A stretch of DNA of 64,000 nucleotides from Emticicia aquatica (lineage in GTDB: Bacteria; Bacteroidota; Bacteroidia; Cytophagales; Spirosomataceae). The stretch spans positions 868,001-932,000 of the forward strand of contig NZ_CAKLPY010000002.1 in NCBI RefSeq assembly GCF_923079645.1, given 5' to 3'. The position numbers and the translations under genes were made by a program. This document shows positions 7,163 through 16,449 of the stretch, in pieces. How positions within the stretch are numbered: position 1 is the stretch's first letter; each line of letters opens with the position of its first letter. Below the pieces are notes generated by a model. The model did not search any database, was not told the origin of the DNA, and was given only the letters and a program-made list of their open reading frames with translations.

Positions 7163-9475
7163 CTACACATTCAGCCAATAAGTCATTTTCAAAATCAAAG
7201 TCCTATTTTTCGGTGTCCAAGACTTGATGTAATAATTAGGAATATTTTCAGCAAAATAATTATCAGTATAAACCAAAAATATGTCGGAAACTGGTCGAAA
7301 ACGCCATTGCAAACGAGAATTAATATTGGTATTATTTGTTTGCGTATTGTATTGAAAAAATGTACTAAAAAACACACTTTTCGAGAAAGATAACTCAGCA
7401 CGTGGCCCAAGTAGCCAATATTCTACGCTATTATACGGTTTTGGCAAATCAATTTTTGTGTAATTACAATCCAACGAAAACACACCATAAGGCTGATAAC
7501 GATAGCCTATGCTTCCTTCAACAAAAATAGCATTTCCATTAAAATATTTTCCTTTATTGACTTCAAAAGAGCCGTTTAAATTATTCCGACGACTGCTGGT
7601 GTAGCCTATGCTCCAAAACTTTGAACGATAATCTCCAATGGGTAATTCGGCAACATTTTTATATGTGTCAGGATTAGGATTATCGCTGGCATTCGTTGGG
7701 TCATAAGTAAAAAATAGGTGCGTAAAACTATTGGTATAGGCAAAAAATGCCTCCGCTCCTGACGAATTGTTGGCAAACAAGAAAAGTGTCGTTTCGCTAT
7801 CCAGTTTTTCTCCTTTCAGGCTAAAAACATCATTTCCTTCTGTTCCGATACCATAAGTATTAATAAATTTACCTACTTTTTTCGATTTCGGATTCAAGAT
7901 AATTTTGGCTGGACGATAAATTTGCCAAATCCCTGTTCGTGGCACATAACCCACTTCGGCACGAAAATTTTCACCGATACGTTCTACTCCCAAATTAACA
8001 TCAACGTGTGGATGATGATAACCCATAAAATGAGCCGCACTGCTTGCATCTTTTTTATTTTCAGGCGAAAAAGATTGATGATAGTAACTTTCAGACTCAA
8101 AACGACTATCTTTTGAGTAAAAATTAAATTCCAATCCACCCACGCGATTATATTTTCTATAACCCGCCGTTTGGTCAGATGAAAGGTTTGAAAAATCGTT
8201 TTCTTTATTGACAAATATTCCTCCTAAAGTTGAGCGATTTAACAGTTTTCGTTGTACAACTGCTACCGAATAATTGGCCGCAGGCAAATATTTATCTTCG
8301 CCAAAGTTTACTTTGCGGGTTTGCATATTCATCACGCCTATTCGCCAATCATCGGTAAGTTTTCCACTTAATCTTGCTCCTGCTAAAATCGGTACTCGTT
8401 GCGTCGTTCCAGTATTAGGATTTCGTGTGATACCTATACGACGTGAGAAAAACGGACGAGTGTCAGGAAAACCAAAGTTTCCAAAAAGGTCATTGTTTTC
8501 AAGAAAAAACTGTCTTCTTTCAGGAAAAAACAATTCAAAACGGCTCAAATTTGTTACTTGTTTATCAACTTCAACTTGCGAAAAATCAGGATTTACCGTT
8601 AAATCTAAATTTAGAGATGGCGTAACCGCAATTTTCGCATCCATTCCGATACCTTTTGGAAAAGCCGACGTGGTTGGTAAAGCAGTCAAATCGTTGCTAT
8701 TTCTTGGAAAATCTTTTTCAGAAGAAACCGACATAAATGGTATCAAAGAAACATTTGCCCCTGGCTTTGGTGGATTTTCATCCCAAATAAGGTTTCCTGC
8801 AAAAGCTAAATTAGCTGGACGAAAGTTACGTGGAACTGGTCGCCAAGTCGAAATTTCGTTCTTTTGTAATACATTTCGACCAAAATTTGCTCGCCATGAA
8901 TTTTCTCCATCTGTCACTTTATAACGCAATGTTTTAAAGGGAATCGCCATTTCAACGACCCAATAATCATCATACGTTTTTACTTGCGAAAACCACTTAT
9001 TATCCCAATAATTAGAAGATTCTTCGCCATTAAAAATCAAGCCTTCCCGTTGAACTCCATAAGGATTTATTGCAAATTGAAAGCCATTGAGCCTATCTTT
9101 AAACGTGTCAATATTTACTGTAAAAACATCGCTTGTTCCACCTTCAAAATCACGTTTCAATGACGCAACTGTATATAAATTACGTGGTTCATAACAAACA
9201 GCTCCGACATAAATAAAATTATCATCGAAAGTAATTTTTACCTCCGTTTGGAGTTTTGCAAAAGAAGAATCGTAAGGGCGATTTAAGAAAAAGTTTTTGG
9301 CCAAATCGGCCGATTTCCAAGAATCTTCGTCTAATAAACCGTCTAATTTAATGGGCGTTTTAGTTTTTTTGATGTGAATGCTGTACTTGTCGTCTTCTTG
9401 AGTTGCGTTATTTTGTGCCGAAAGCAAGTTAATTCCCAGCAGGATTGCTCCTACGGTAGCGTATAGTTTTTTCAT
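7163..9475 (-). CDS. DUF5916 outer-membrane protein with CBM9-like domain
   Basis: A 770-residue exported protein. I start it at the ATG at 9475, which opens directly on a signal peptide (MKKLYATVGAILLGINLLSA); an upstream in-frame ATG at 9544 would put 23 odd residues before it. Residues of roughly 28-215 resemble the carbohydrate-binding CBM9-like domain (KLDGLLDEDSW, YVGAVCYEP). The rest is the DUF5916 region: aromatic-rich alternating strands expected of an outer-membrane beta-barrel, with FELFFPERRQFFLEN and FFSRRIGI, both typical of the family. Function unknown. Ends 46 bases from the GntP stop in convergent orientation; the D-2-hydroxyacid dehydrogenase gene lies 76 bases upstream on the same strand. 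Confidence 0.88.
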   Translation of the reverse strand: MKKLYATVGAILLGINLLSAQNNATQEDDKYSIHIKKTKTPIKLDGLLDEDSWKSADLAKNFFLNRPYDSSFAKLQTEVKITFDDNFIYVGAVCYEPRNLYTVASLKRDFEGGTSDVFTVNIDTFKDRLNGFQFAINPYGVQREGLIFNGEESSNYWDNKWFSQVKTYDDYWVVEMAIPFKTLRYKVTDGENSWRANFGRNVLQKNEISTWRPVPRNFRPANLAFAGNLIWDENPPKPGANVSLIPFMSVSSEKDFPRNSNDLTALPTTSAFPKGIGMDAKIAVTPSLNLDLTVNPDFSQVEVDKQVTNLSRFELFFPERRQFFLENNDLFGNFGFPDTRPFFSRRIGITRNPNTGTTQRVPILAGARLSGKLTDDWRIGVMNMQTRKVNFGEDKYLPAANYSVAVVQRKLLNRSTLGGIFVNKENDFSNLSSDQTAGYRKYNRVGGLEFNFYSKDSRFESESYYHQSFSPENKKDASSAAHFMGYHHPHVDVNLGVERIGENFRAEVGYVPRTGIWQIYRPAKIILNPKSKKVGKFINTYGIGTEGNDVFSLKGEKLDSETTLFLFANNSSGAEAFFAYTNSFTHLFFTYDPTNASDNPNPDTYKNVAELPIGDYRSKFWSIGYTSSRRNNLNGSFEVNKGKYFNGNAIFVEGSIGYRYQPYGVFSLDCNYTKIDLPKPYNSVEYWLLGPRAELSFSKSVFFSTFFQYNTQTNNTNINSRLQWRFRPVSDIFLVYTDNYFAENIPNYYIKSWTPKNRTLILKMTYWLNV

Positions 9476-9551
9476 AAAAGGATGTTGATGTAAATTGTCG
9501 TTTGTCCAAAATAATAGACAAAGAAATATTCCAAAAAGTTGCAAAAAACGA

Positions 9552-10505
9552 CTAAATCATTCCTTTTGGGATATTACCTTGTTGAAATGCCACGATATTT
9601 TCAATAACGCCTTTGAGTAATTCCTTTCGAGAATTGACTCCAGCCCAAGCGATATGAGGCGTTATAATACTATTTTTGGCGGTAAGTAATGGATTAGATT
9701 TCAATGGTGGTTCGCTCGAAAGTACGTCCAAACCTGCACCAGCAATTGTGTTGTTATTAAGAGCTTCCGCCAAATCAGATTCATTAATCAATCCTCCACG
9801 AGAAGTATTAATTAAAATGGCTGAAGACTTCATCAATGCCAATGTTTGTTTATTTATAAATTGTTGATTATCAGCCGTTAATGGACAATGCAGTGTAATA
9901 AAATCACTTTCTTGTAAAAGCTTTTCCTGCGTACAAATTTCTACATTAGCCATTCCACCAACGGTCGAGTTTCGTTTGGTTGCTAAAACTTTCATGCCAA
10001 AACCTAAACCAATATTTGCCACTTTTTTCCCAATATCGCCCAAACCAATAATACCCAAAGTTTTACCTTCTAATTCGACTAAAGGATAATGATAAAAACA
10101 CCAATCAGCCGCTGAAGGCCAAGTTTGGTCGATATTTTGGGCATGTTCTGTTACTCGATTTGTAAAACTCAAAATCAATGAAAAAACCAATTGAGCAACT
10201 GAAGCCGAGCTATAACCACGCACATTGGTCACCATGATTCCCTGCGATTTTGCGGCATCAATATCAATAGTATTATAGCCAGTTGCGGTTACTCCAATAT
10301 ATTTCAAATTTGGTAATTGAGCTATCGTTTGAGCATTGATGGTACATTTATTGGTCAAAATAATATCTGCATCTTTGGCTCGCTCAACGATTTCGTTTTG
10401 GCTAGTTCGGTCGTACAAAGTCACATCACCGAGCGTTAATAAAATTGATAAACCTAAATCATTGAGCGGATTTAGGGCATAAGTATCAAGATAAACAATC
10501 TTCAT
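9552..10505 (-). CDS. D-2-hydroxyacid dehydrogenase (NAD-dependent)
   Basis: A 317-residue cytosolic oxidoreductase that interconverts a 2-oxoacid and a D-2-hydroxyacid with NAD(P)H. The NAD-binding Rossmann motif GIIGLGDIGKKVA lies at about 151-163. The catalytic triad is visible: Arg236 in NTSRGGLINE, Glu265 in LSSEPPL, and His284 in TPHIAWAG. The family includes glycerate/hydroxypyruvate reductase (HprA) and lactate dehydrogenase; overall pattern is closest to hydroxypyruvate/glycerate dehydrogenase, but substrate is not certain. It lies 37 bases downstream of the SNF2 helicase stop, so co-transcription is possible. Confidence 0.92.
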   Translation of the reverse strand: MKIVYLDTYALNPLNDLGLSILLTLGDVTLYDRTSQNEIVERAKDADIILTNKCTINAQTIAQLPNLKYIGVTATGYNTIDIDAAKSQGIMVTNVRGYSSASVAQLVFSLILSFTNRVTEHAQNIDQTWPSAADWCFYHYPLVELEGKTLGIIGLGDIGKKVANIGLGFGMKVLATKRNSTVGGMANVEICTQEKLLQESDFITLHCPLTADNQQFINKQTLALMKSSAILINTSRGGLINESDLAEALNNNTIAGAGLDVLSSEPPLKSNPLLTAKNSIITPHIAWAGVNSRKELLKGVIENIVAFQQGNIPKGMI

Positions 10506-10542
10506 TTTTGTAAGGTTGAATAAGGGTAAATTAGATTAATGA

Positions 10543-13500
10543 TTACTCTAACAAACTCAATATATCTTCTTTTGAAAGTGATTTTACGAAGTTTTCTTCA
10601 GTAGTAATTAAGTTATCGAATAGTTTACGTTTGTTGCGTTGTAAAGTCAGTATTTTCTCTTCTACCGAATTTCGGGTAATAAATTTATAGGTGAAAACTG
10701 TATTTTGTTGACCAATTCGATGGGCTCTGTCAATGGCTTGAGCTTCAATTGCAGGATTCCACCACGGGTCGAGTAAGAAAACGTATTCGGCAGCGGTAAG
10801 ATTTAGCCCTAAACCGCCTGCTTTCAAGGAAATCAAAAATATTTTTATCGAAGCATCATTTTGGAAAATATCAACTTGTTCTTGTCGATTACTCGTCGAA
10901 CCATCTAAATAACAATATGGCATATTATTTTTATCGAGATAATGCCTAAAAATATCTAAATGCTTCACAAATTGACTAAAAACCAAAACTTTGTGACCTT
11001 CTTCCACAACCGTTTCGAGTTTTTGTAATACTTCTTCATTTTTTCCCGAATCGCCTTCGTATTCGTGGTCAATCATTAATGGATGATTAGCTAATTGACG
11101 TAATTTTGTCAAACCTTGTAAAACAGCCATTTGTGATTTCCCAAAACCTTTTTCTTCAATTTGTTCTAAAATGATATTTCTGTAATACGATTTTGCTTCT
11201 TCATAGCATTTTTCTTGCTCTTCGGTCATATCGCAATAATGAATACTTTCTACTTTTGGAGGTAATTCGGTAGCGACTTGCGACTTGTGTCGTCGCAACA
11301 TAAAAGGCTTTATCAAACTATATAAACGTTTATTCTGCTTCTCGTCTTGGTGTTTTTCAATCGGAATTTGATATTCATTTTTGAAATAACTTTGTGTTCC
11401 TAAAAGTCCAGGATTGATAAAAGTCATTTGCGTCCATAAATCCATCGTACTATTTTCAAGTGGCGTACCAGTCAAAATCAAGCGACTGGCAGAATTAAGC
11501 TGCATAACTGCCTTAGAAATATGCGAACTAGGATTTTTGATTGACTGTGATTCATCCAAAATCACGTAATTGAAACGATAATCTTTGATAAAATCAATGT
11601 CGATTCGCAGGATACCGTACGATGTCAAAATCAAATCGTAATTCCCAAACTGTTCAGTGTTTTTTTCTCGATTTGTTCCTGTATAAATAAACGCTTTGAG
11701 CGATGGCGTAAATTTCTCAATTTCTTTCAACCAGTTATAAATCAGTGACGTTGGCATGACCAAAAGCGTAGGATGTTCGGCCAAACCTAACTCTTTTTGT
11801 GACTGTAAAAACGCAAGCGTTTGAATCGTTTTTCCAAGACCCATATCATCAGCGAGGCAACCACCCAATTTGTATTCTGCCAAGAATCGTAACCAATCAT
11901 AACCAGCTTTTTGGTAAGGGCGAAGGTTTGCATTTAATGCTTTTGGAATGTCGTATTGGTCAATTTTTTCAAAATTACGTAACCTTTCTAGCTTTCTTGT
12001 AATGACCGAAAACGCTAAGCCTTCATCAGTTAAATCTTGTACTAAAACGAGGTGATGTTTCTTCAAAATTGTTACATCTTCATCAAGTTTATCCACGTAG
12101 CTAAACAACTCCGAATACCTCGTAAACCATTCTTCAGGAATAACCGCAATTTGACCATTCGGCAACGTAAATTCTCTTTTGTTGGCCATTATCAAGCTTC
12201 TAAGTCTCAAAAAAGGAATCTCAAAATCGCCAAAACGAACTTTTGCTTTAATATCAAACCAATCGTTTTTTTCTTCAATATGAACTTCAATCGAAGAATA
12301 TCCCAAAAAATATTGTTTTTGGGTTTGACTGTTTTCTACTTGTTTTACTTCAAAATTATTTTCTGATAAAGTCTTCGCATTGAGTTGTAACCACGAAAAA
12401 GCAGGTCTTTTCGGCACTAAACTTCGACCTTGACGCACATCTAAGCCCAAATCTTTGAGCAGATTTACTTGGGTTTTTTCATACTTCAAATCTCGTTTTA
12501 CTTTATGAAAAAGCCAACTATCTCCTTGTCTTTCCACACTTACATAGGCTTCTGCCGAAAAACTATCAAATCGAAAAGTATAATTGCCATACTGAAACGA
12601 CAAATCAAAAACTATTTTACTTTCGCCATCATTTTCTTCTTCATCGTCTTCATTTTGCTCAAAAAGTGTCACAGAAGCTTTCTTTGCAGCAATTATTTCT
12701 GAAATTGCCAGCAATGGTTTAGGTTCGTGTTTTTCAAACCTGATTTCAAAACCTTGAGCGAAAACATCAAATTGTGCTACCAACGGAGCGATAAATTTTT
12801 GGTAATATGTTTCCTCAATATTTCGAGGAATAATGATATGATTTTTATTCAGAAAAGGCTTAAGTTTCTTCCCATCAACTTGTTTCTCAAAATGATACAA
12901 TTTATCATCAATGAGTAGCCAAGCGGGTTCTTCGCACAAAATTCGAGCATTTTTAAATTGAAATTGTACCCGTTCTCCACCACATTTTATACTCGGGAAA
13001 TAATGCGTATTTTCTTCATTTCGGATAAAATTAAAATATGCCTTCGCTCCTTCCTGAATATTCTTGATGGCCTTCCAAGTTGGGTCGCCATCATTACTCA
13101 TAATGTAGATTTGTTTCAGAAGTAGTTTTTCCAAAATCTCGGCTCGATGCTTTTCCATATAACCGTGAATCGTTTCTTGCAATAATTTATCCCCTTTTTC
13201 GGGGTCAAATATTTTCAAGAAAAAATCTAATGGAGCGAGTTTTTTTGTACTAAACTTTTTAACAACTGCATCTTGTTGAATCGCTTCGGTAAGTTTCACT
13301 AAAGTATAATCATCTGCATCAATTCTTTCGGCAAATTCAAAAATATTTTTTGATGAGACACTCTGATTTTGTAGCGTTAGTTCGCCTTTGCTATTGAGTT
13401 GCACAACGTAAGCCTCAAATAAAAATCCCAGATATTCATGCTCAAATAATGAATAAACAATCTGAAAAGGTTGCAAAGTAGATACTTTCATATTAACGAA

Positions 13501-13554
13501 ATAGGAAGCCCTCCCACTCGGGAATTTTGGTGAAACCAATCTTATCTGTGACAT
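10543..13554 (-). CDS. SNF2-family DEAD/DEAH-box helicase
   Basis: A 1003-residue DNA-translocating ATPase of the Swi2/Snf2 group. The first 480 residues hold a bacterial SNF2-associated region without strong motifs. The helicase core begins near 545 with YQKAGYDWLRFL, then Walker A DDMGLGKTIQT, the DEAH-type box LDESQSIKNP, motif III LTGTPLENS, and the second RecA lobe with FSQFVKHLDIF, LISLKAGGLGLNLTAA and DPWWNPAIEAQAIDRAHRIGQ-type motif VI. Likely role is nucleic-acid remodelling in transcription or repair; no nuclease or defence partner is adjacent. An alternative in-frame Met 21 codons further in (13491) would also fit the family. A promoter match lies just upstream. Confidence 0.93.
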   Translation of the reverse strand: MSQIRLVSPKFPSGRASYFVNMKVSTLQPFQIVYSLFEHEYLGFLFEAYVVQLNSKGELTLQNQSVSSKNIFEFAERIDADDYTLVKLTEAIQQDAVVKKFSTKKLAPLDFFLKIFDPEKGDKLLQETIHGYMEKHRAEILEKLLLKQIYIMSNDGDPTWKAIKNIQEGAKAYFNFIRNEENTHYFPSIKCGGERVQFQFKNARILCEEPAWLLIDDKLYHFEKQVDGKKLKPFLNKNHIIIPRNIEETYYQKFIAPLVAQFDVFAQGFEIRFEKHEPKPLLAISEIIAAKKASVTLFEQNEDDEEENDGESKIVFDLSFQYGNYTFRFDSFSAEAYVSVERQGDSWLFHKVKRDLKYEKTQVNLLKDLGLDVRQGRSLVPKRPAFSWLQLNAKTLSENNFEVKQVENSQTQKQYFLGYSSIEVHIEEKNDWFDIKAKVRFGDFEIPFLRLRSLIMANKREFTLPNGQIAVIPEEWFTRYSELFSYVDKLDEDVTILKKHHLVLVQDLTDEGLAFSVITRKLERLRNFEKIDQYDIPKALNANLRPYQKAGYDWLRFLAEYKLGGCLADDMGLGKTIQTLAFLQSQKELGLAEHPTLLVMPTSLIYNWLKEIEKFTPSLKAFIYTGTNREKNTEQFGNYDLILTSYGILRIDIDFIKDYRFNYVILDESQSIKNPSSHISKAVMQLNSASRLILTGTPLENSTMDLWTQMTFINPGLLGTQSYFKNEYQIPIEKHQDEKQNKRLYSLIKPFMLRRHKSQVATELPPKVESIHYCDMTEEQEKCYEEAKSYYRNIILEQIEEKGFGKSQMAVLQGLTKLRQLANHPLMIDHEYEGDSGKNEEVLQKLETVVEEGHKVLVFSQFVKHLDIFRHYLDKNNMPYCYLDGSTSNRQEQVDIFQNDASIKIFLISLKAGGLGLNLTAAEYVFLLDPWWNPAIEAQAIDRAHRIGQQNTVFTYKFITRNSVEEKILTLQRNKRKLFDNLITTEENFVKSLSKEDILSLLE

Positions 13555-13582
13555 TTCTCCATTCTTAAATTAATCCAAACTG

Positions 13583-13614
13583 CAAAAATGAACAAGATTA
13601 GTCGGTAAATCAAA
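13583..13614 (-). promoter_or_regulatory. promoter of the SNF2 helicase gene
   Basis: On the minus strand: TTTG (13614-13611), 20-base spacer, CATTTTTG (13590-13583). The -7 box matches TAnnTTTG at all but the first base. The predicted start of transcription near 13576 leaves a 5' leader of about 22 bases to the ATG at 13554. The other bases of the 13555-13775 gap show no gene. Confidence 0.45.
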
Positions 13615-13775
13615 TATTAAGACTTCAAAAAAGCAGTGTTTCAAAATAAAAATACTGTTTAAAGCAAAGCCCAAACAACGAATATATATCAATGAAGGCG
13701 AGGAAACAATAAAGAGGAAGGGTTTTTATTAACAGCAATAAACTTTGTGCCCTAAGTAAATGTTAATTGGTAAGT

Positions 13776-14273
13776 TTATTTTCGTTTAATTAACTCTACA
13801 AAATCAAAATCATATTCGTTTTTGTCATCTTTGATATGTGAAATTCGAGAAATTTCTGACCATTCACTCCTATCAAGATTTGGAAAAAAAGCATCTCCTT
13901 CCATAGAAGTTTTTACTTCTGTCAAATAAACTTTATCAGTTATTTTAAGAGCTTGCTCATACACATTACCTCCACCGATAATAAATATTTCTTCGTTTCC
14001 TACGTAGTTTTCAGCAATCTCTATGGCTTTTTCTAGCGAATTAGTTTGTAAAACTCCTTCTGGAAATATTAAATCTTTTTGTCTAGAAATAACAATATTT
14101 GTCCGATTCGGCAACGCTCTTCCGATAGAATCAAAAGTTTTACGCCCCATAATCACCGAATGCCCCGTGGTCAAAGCCTTAAATTGTTTAAGGTCGGCCG
14201 AAAGCTTCCAAAGTAACTGATTATCTTTTCCAATTACGCCATTATTGGTCGTTGCAACTATTATTGAAATCAT
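13776..14273 (-). CDS. folA: dihydrofolate reductase
   Basis: A 165-residue enzyme reducing dihydrofolate to tetrahydrofolate with NADPH, needed for thymidylate and purine synthesis. Length is normal for bacterial FolA. Visible motifs: ISIIVATTNNGVIGKDNQLLW with the substrate loop at the N terminus, SADLKQFKALTTG, the NADPH-binding GRKTFDSIGRALPNRTNIV, and IIGGGNVYEQAL near residue 98. It is transcribed divergently from the unknown membrane cluster starting at 14601. The usual neighbour thyA is not in the window. Confidence 0.96.
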   Translation of the reverse strand: MISIIVATTNNGVIGKDNQLLWKLSADLKQFKALTTGHSVIMGRKTFDSIGRALPNRTNIVISRQKDLIFPEGVLQTNSLEKAIEIAENYVGNEEIFIIGGGNVYEQALKITDKVYLTEVKTSMEGDAFFPNLDRSEWSEISRISHIKDDKNEYDFDFVELIKRK

Positions 14274-14600
14274 CTTTTTAGGTTTTATTGATTCGGATTT
14301 AGAGCTTAGATTTTGTTTTTGACTATTAATAATTAACGTAAAATTACAAAAATATTTTCTTGATTGAAAACCTATTAAGGAGCTTCAAGTTATCTTAAGT
14401 TTTTATAATTATTTAAAAATCAAAGTTTCAAAATATAAAACCCAATTCTTTCATTTTGATGCCCAATCTTAACCCTTCAACCGTCTCAAAGACCCTTCTT
14501 CATTTTTATTTTTTCAAAATCAAAATATTTTTCTCAATTTAGAGTTAATATGGCATTGTGGTTGCATAGTAAAAGCAAACACTAACAACCTCAACCACAG
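14274..14600. other. divergent intergenic region between folA and the membrane cluster
   Basis: A 327-base region without a gene. On the minus strand TATTTTTG (14354-14347) fits a -7 box for folA, 73 bases from its start, but no -33 TTG is at the right distance. No good TAnnTTTG box is seen for the plus-strand cluster. An inverted repeat lies directly before the 14601 start. Confidence 0.4.
14557..14599 (+). promoter_or_regulatory. inverted repeat abutting the start of the membrane cluster
   Basis: TGTGGTTG (14557-14564) and CAACCACA (14592-14599) are perfect 8-base inverted arms with 27 bases between; the second arm ends one base before the ATG at 14601. It may be an operator or a leader hairpin that covers the translation start. 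Chance occurrence cannot be excluded. Confidence 0.35.
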
Positions 14601-14789
14601 ATGAAAATTCGCAATCACCGAGAATACACAATTGCCTACGAAAGGGCAGCTACTATGATAGATGCTGGTTTTGGTGGAAATTTTGAACGAGAAAGATATT
14701 TTCGTGAAATAATTAATGCAATTATTGAATACGAAAAAATTGCTACGCATCAGATATTTCCCAATACGCCCGTAGGCATGAGTGCTTAA
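14601..14789 (+). CDS. small uncharacterised protein, HigA-N-terminus-like
   Basis: A 62-residue predicted cytosolic protein, mainly helical, with an EY near residue 8 and an IIEYEKI segment near 42-48, ending in HQIFPNTPVGMSA. The spacing of EY, a run of small residues, and a YE followed by a His-x-Ile-Pro-type tail recalls the N-terminal half of HigA/HTH antitoxins, but no helix-turn-helix follows; this likeness is by eye only. It is the first gene of the 14601-17847 cluster, 16 bases before the next one. No toxin partner is recognisable. Coding is supported by its position and by the clean stop before the next start, not by a known family. Confidence 0.55.
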   Translation: MKIRNHREYTIAYERAATMIDAGFGGNFERERYFREIINAIIEYEKIATHQIFPNTPVGMSA

Positions 14790-14805
14790 AACGAGCAATT
14801 AACCC

Positions 14806-15876
14806 ATGTCTTTTTTTGACCGAGTAAAAAAATTATTTAGTTCAACTTCTGTACCTTCATCAACCGATGAAAATGCACCGATTTTGACAAATGAAAATGT
14901 AGCTATTACAAACGATTCGACCGTTGTCCCTGTCACCGAAGTTACGCAATTTTCTCCTGAAATGGACATCGTTCCATTTTGGCTTGAAAATGAAGATGCT
15001 TTGCGTGATGAAGGAGTTATTTTTGGGCTTTCGGAGACAAGAGCTGAAGAAAAAGTCGGAGCAATTCGTAATTATTTCGCTCATCAAACCGCCGAATTAG
15101 AAAAAACCGTTGAATATCACTCCGAAAAAATTGGAGAACTTAACCTTTTTATTGAGCAAAAAGAAACGCGTATCAACGAACTCGTCGAGAAATCTCGCAT
15201 TCTCGAAAATCGTGAGCGAACAGACCACCAACTTCCCCGAACACTCATCGGTATTATTTTGTCATTGGTCATGTGTGTTGGCAATTATTACCTAATTGAT
15301 GAGTCTATTCTGACCAATTTTCCTGCAAATCATACGGTTATTGCACTTGGAATTTTCTTAGCAGGAATGTTTAATTTGTTTAATCCTAAATCTTTTTTTC
15401 ACGAAAAAGAAGCTGTTTTTACGTGGCGACAATTACTCGAAGAAGTTGGAATGCCTTTGGCAGCTTCGGCTTTTGTATTTGTACAATCACTTGATAACCA
15501 GTCTCTTATTCGTTCATTCGCTCTATTTCTCTTCGTATTTTTCTTGTTCCTTTTTGCTGGAAAATTATTGTTGAGCAATTTGACTGTACTAAAAAACGAT
15601 TCAGGTATTTGGACAGATAATCTTCGTTTACAAAAAGACAAAATCAGCAAAAGCCAAGAATGGGAAGCTGAAGTTTCAAAACTCAAACTTGAAATTGATG
15701 AATTGAGAATCGAAAAATGGAAAATCGTTGATGTTTTAAAATCGCCAGAATCTGAATTAAAACGCCTCAATGAAAGACGTGAAATGCTTGTAAAACTATT
15801 TGAAAGTGAGTTTAATTTGGCTCGTAGTTACCGTGAAAAATTAACTGGCAAACAAATACAAGATATTTTGAAATGA
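14806..15876 (+). CDS. uncharacterised coiled-coil membrane protein A
   Basis: A 356-residue protein of no family that I recognise. Residues 1-70 are polar. Residues about 80-145 form a charged coiled coil (EEKVGAIRNYF, HSEKIGELNLFIEQKETRINELVEKS). Four hydrophobic segments follow between about 148 and 268, in two close pairs. The C-terminal 85 residues are again a long charged coiled coil (KLKLEIDELRIEKWKIV, ELKRLNERREMLVKLF). Both termini are therefore probably on the same, cytosolic side. Its stop overlaps the start of the pentapeptide gene by 4 bases (ATGA), so the two are translationally coupled. Its architecture matches that of the last gene of the cluster. Confidence 0.8.
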   Translation: MSFFDRVKKLFSSTSVPSSTDENAPILTNENVAITNDSTVVPVTEVTQFSPEMDIVPFWLENEDALRDEGVIFGLSETRAEEKVGAIRNYFAHQTAELEKTVEYHSEKIGELNLFIEQKETRINELVEKSRILENRERTDHQLPRTLIGIILSLVMCVGNYYLIDESILTNFPANHTVIALGIFLAGMFNLFNPKSFFHEKEAVFTWRQLLEEVGMPLAASAFVFVQSLDNQSLIRSFALFLFVFFLFLFAGKLLLSNLTVLKNDSGIWTDNLRLQKDKISKSQEWEAEVSKLKLEIDELRIEKWKIVDVLKSPESELKRLNERREMLVKLFESEFNLARSYREKLTGKQIQDILK

Positions 15877-16445
15877 TAAAGCCAATCATCGAAGAAGAAG
15901 AGTTTAACGGTATTGTTTTTACACAAGCAACCTTGCGAAAAGGCGAATACGAAAATTGTAGTTTTAGCAATTGCGATTTTTCGGGTTTACATTTATCAAA
16001 TTTTGATTTTGTTGATTGTCTATTTGAAGATTGTAATTTGAGCAATGCAAAATTGAACAATACTTCTTTGAAAAATATAAAATTTAAAAGCTCTAAACTT
16101 TTAGGGGTAAATTTTGGGGAATGTAATACTTTTTTGTTTTCAGTTAGTTTTAACGACTGTTTCTTGAATCTAGCAACTTTTTATAAATTAAAAATGAAAG
16201 CTGCTAAATTCAGTAATTGTAACCTCAAAGAAGCTGATTTCACCGAAACCGACCTAACAAATGCGGTTTTTGATGCTTGTGATTTGAGTGGAGCAATATT
16301 TGAAAACACCATTTTAGAAAAAGCTGATTTGAGAACAGCCACCAATTTTTCAATCGACCCTGAATTGAATCGAATCAAAAAAGCAAAGTTTTCAATGACA
16401 GGTGCTTTGGGATTATTAAATAAGTACAATATTGACATTCAATAA
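15873..16445 (+). CDS. pentapeptide repeat protein (Qnr/McbG-like)
   Basis: A 190-residue protein built almost wholly of pentapeptide repeats, A(D/N)Lxx or (S/T/N)xFxx, from about residue 20 to 155, for example CSFSNCDFSGLHLSNFDF and CNLKEADFTETDLTNAVF. These fold into a right-handed quadrilateral beta-helix. The C-terminal tail, SIDPELNRIKKAKFS plus a helix, resembles the dimerisation tail of Qnr-type DNA-mimicking proteins that bind gyrase. Whether this one touches gyrase is not known; its position between two coiled-coil membrane proteins, overlapping the first by 4 bases, suggests a scaffold or adaptor role there. Confidence 0.88.
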   Translation: MIKPIIEEEEFNGIVFTQATLRKGEYENCSFSNCDFSGLHLSNFDFVDCLFEDCNLSNAKLNNTSLKNIKFKSSKLLGVNFGECNTFLFSVSFNDCFLNLATFYKLKMKAAKFSNCNLKEADFTETDLTNAVFDACDLSGAIFENTILEKADLRTATNFSIDPELNRIKKAKFSMTGALGLLNKYNIDIQ

Positions 16446-16449
16446 AAAT

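Noticed and set aside
8274..8924. A 216-codon open frame on the plus strand inside the DUF5916 gene
   Set aside because: It lies fully antisense to a clear coding gene, has no family likeness and no promoter. A by-product of codon use on the other strand.
10543..13554. SNF2 helicase as part of a DISARM- or other phage-defence island
   Set aside because: No methyltransferase, nuclease, PLD or DUF1998 partner adjacent; flanking genes are metabolic (dehydrogenase, folA).
14274..14600. Possible tRNA or small RNA in the folA upstream gap
   Set aside because: No cloverleaf, no GTTC-type T-loop and no terminator with U run on either strand.
15873..16445. Pentapeptide protein as a quinolone-resistance gene
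   Set aside because: The fold resembles Qnr, but there is no evidence of mobility or resistance context; its coupling with membrane proteins argues for another role.
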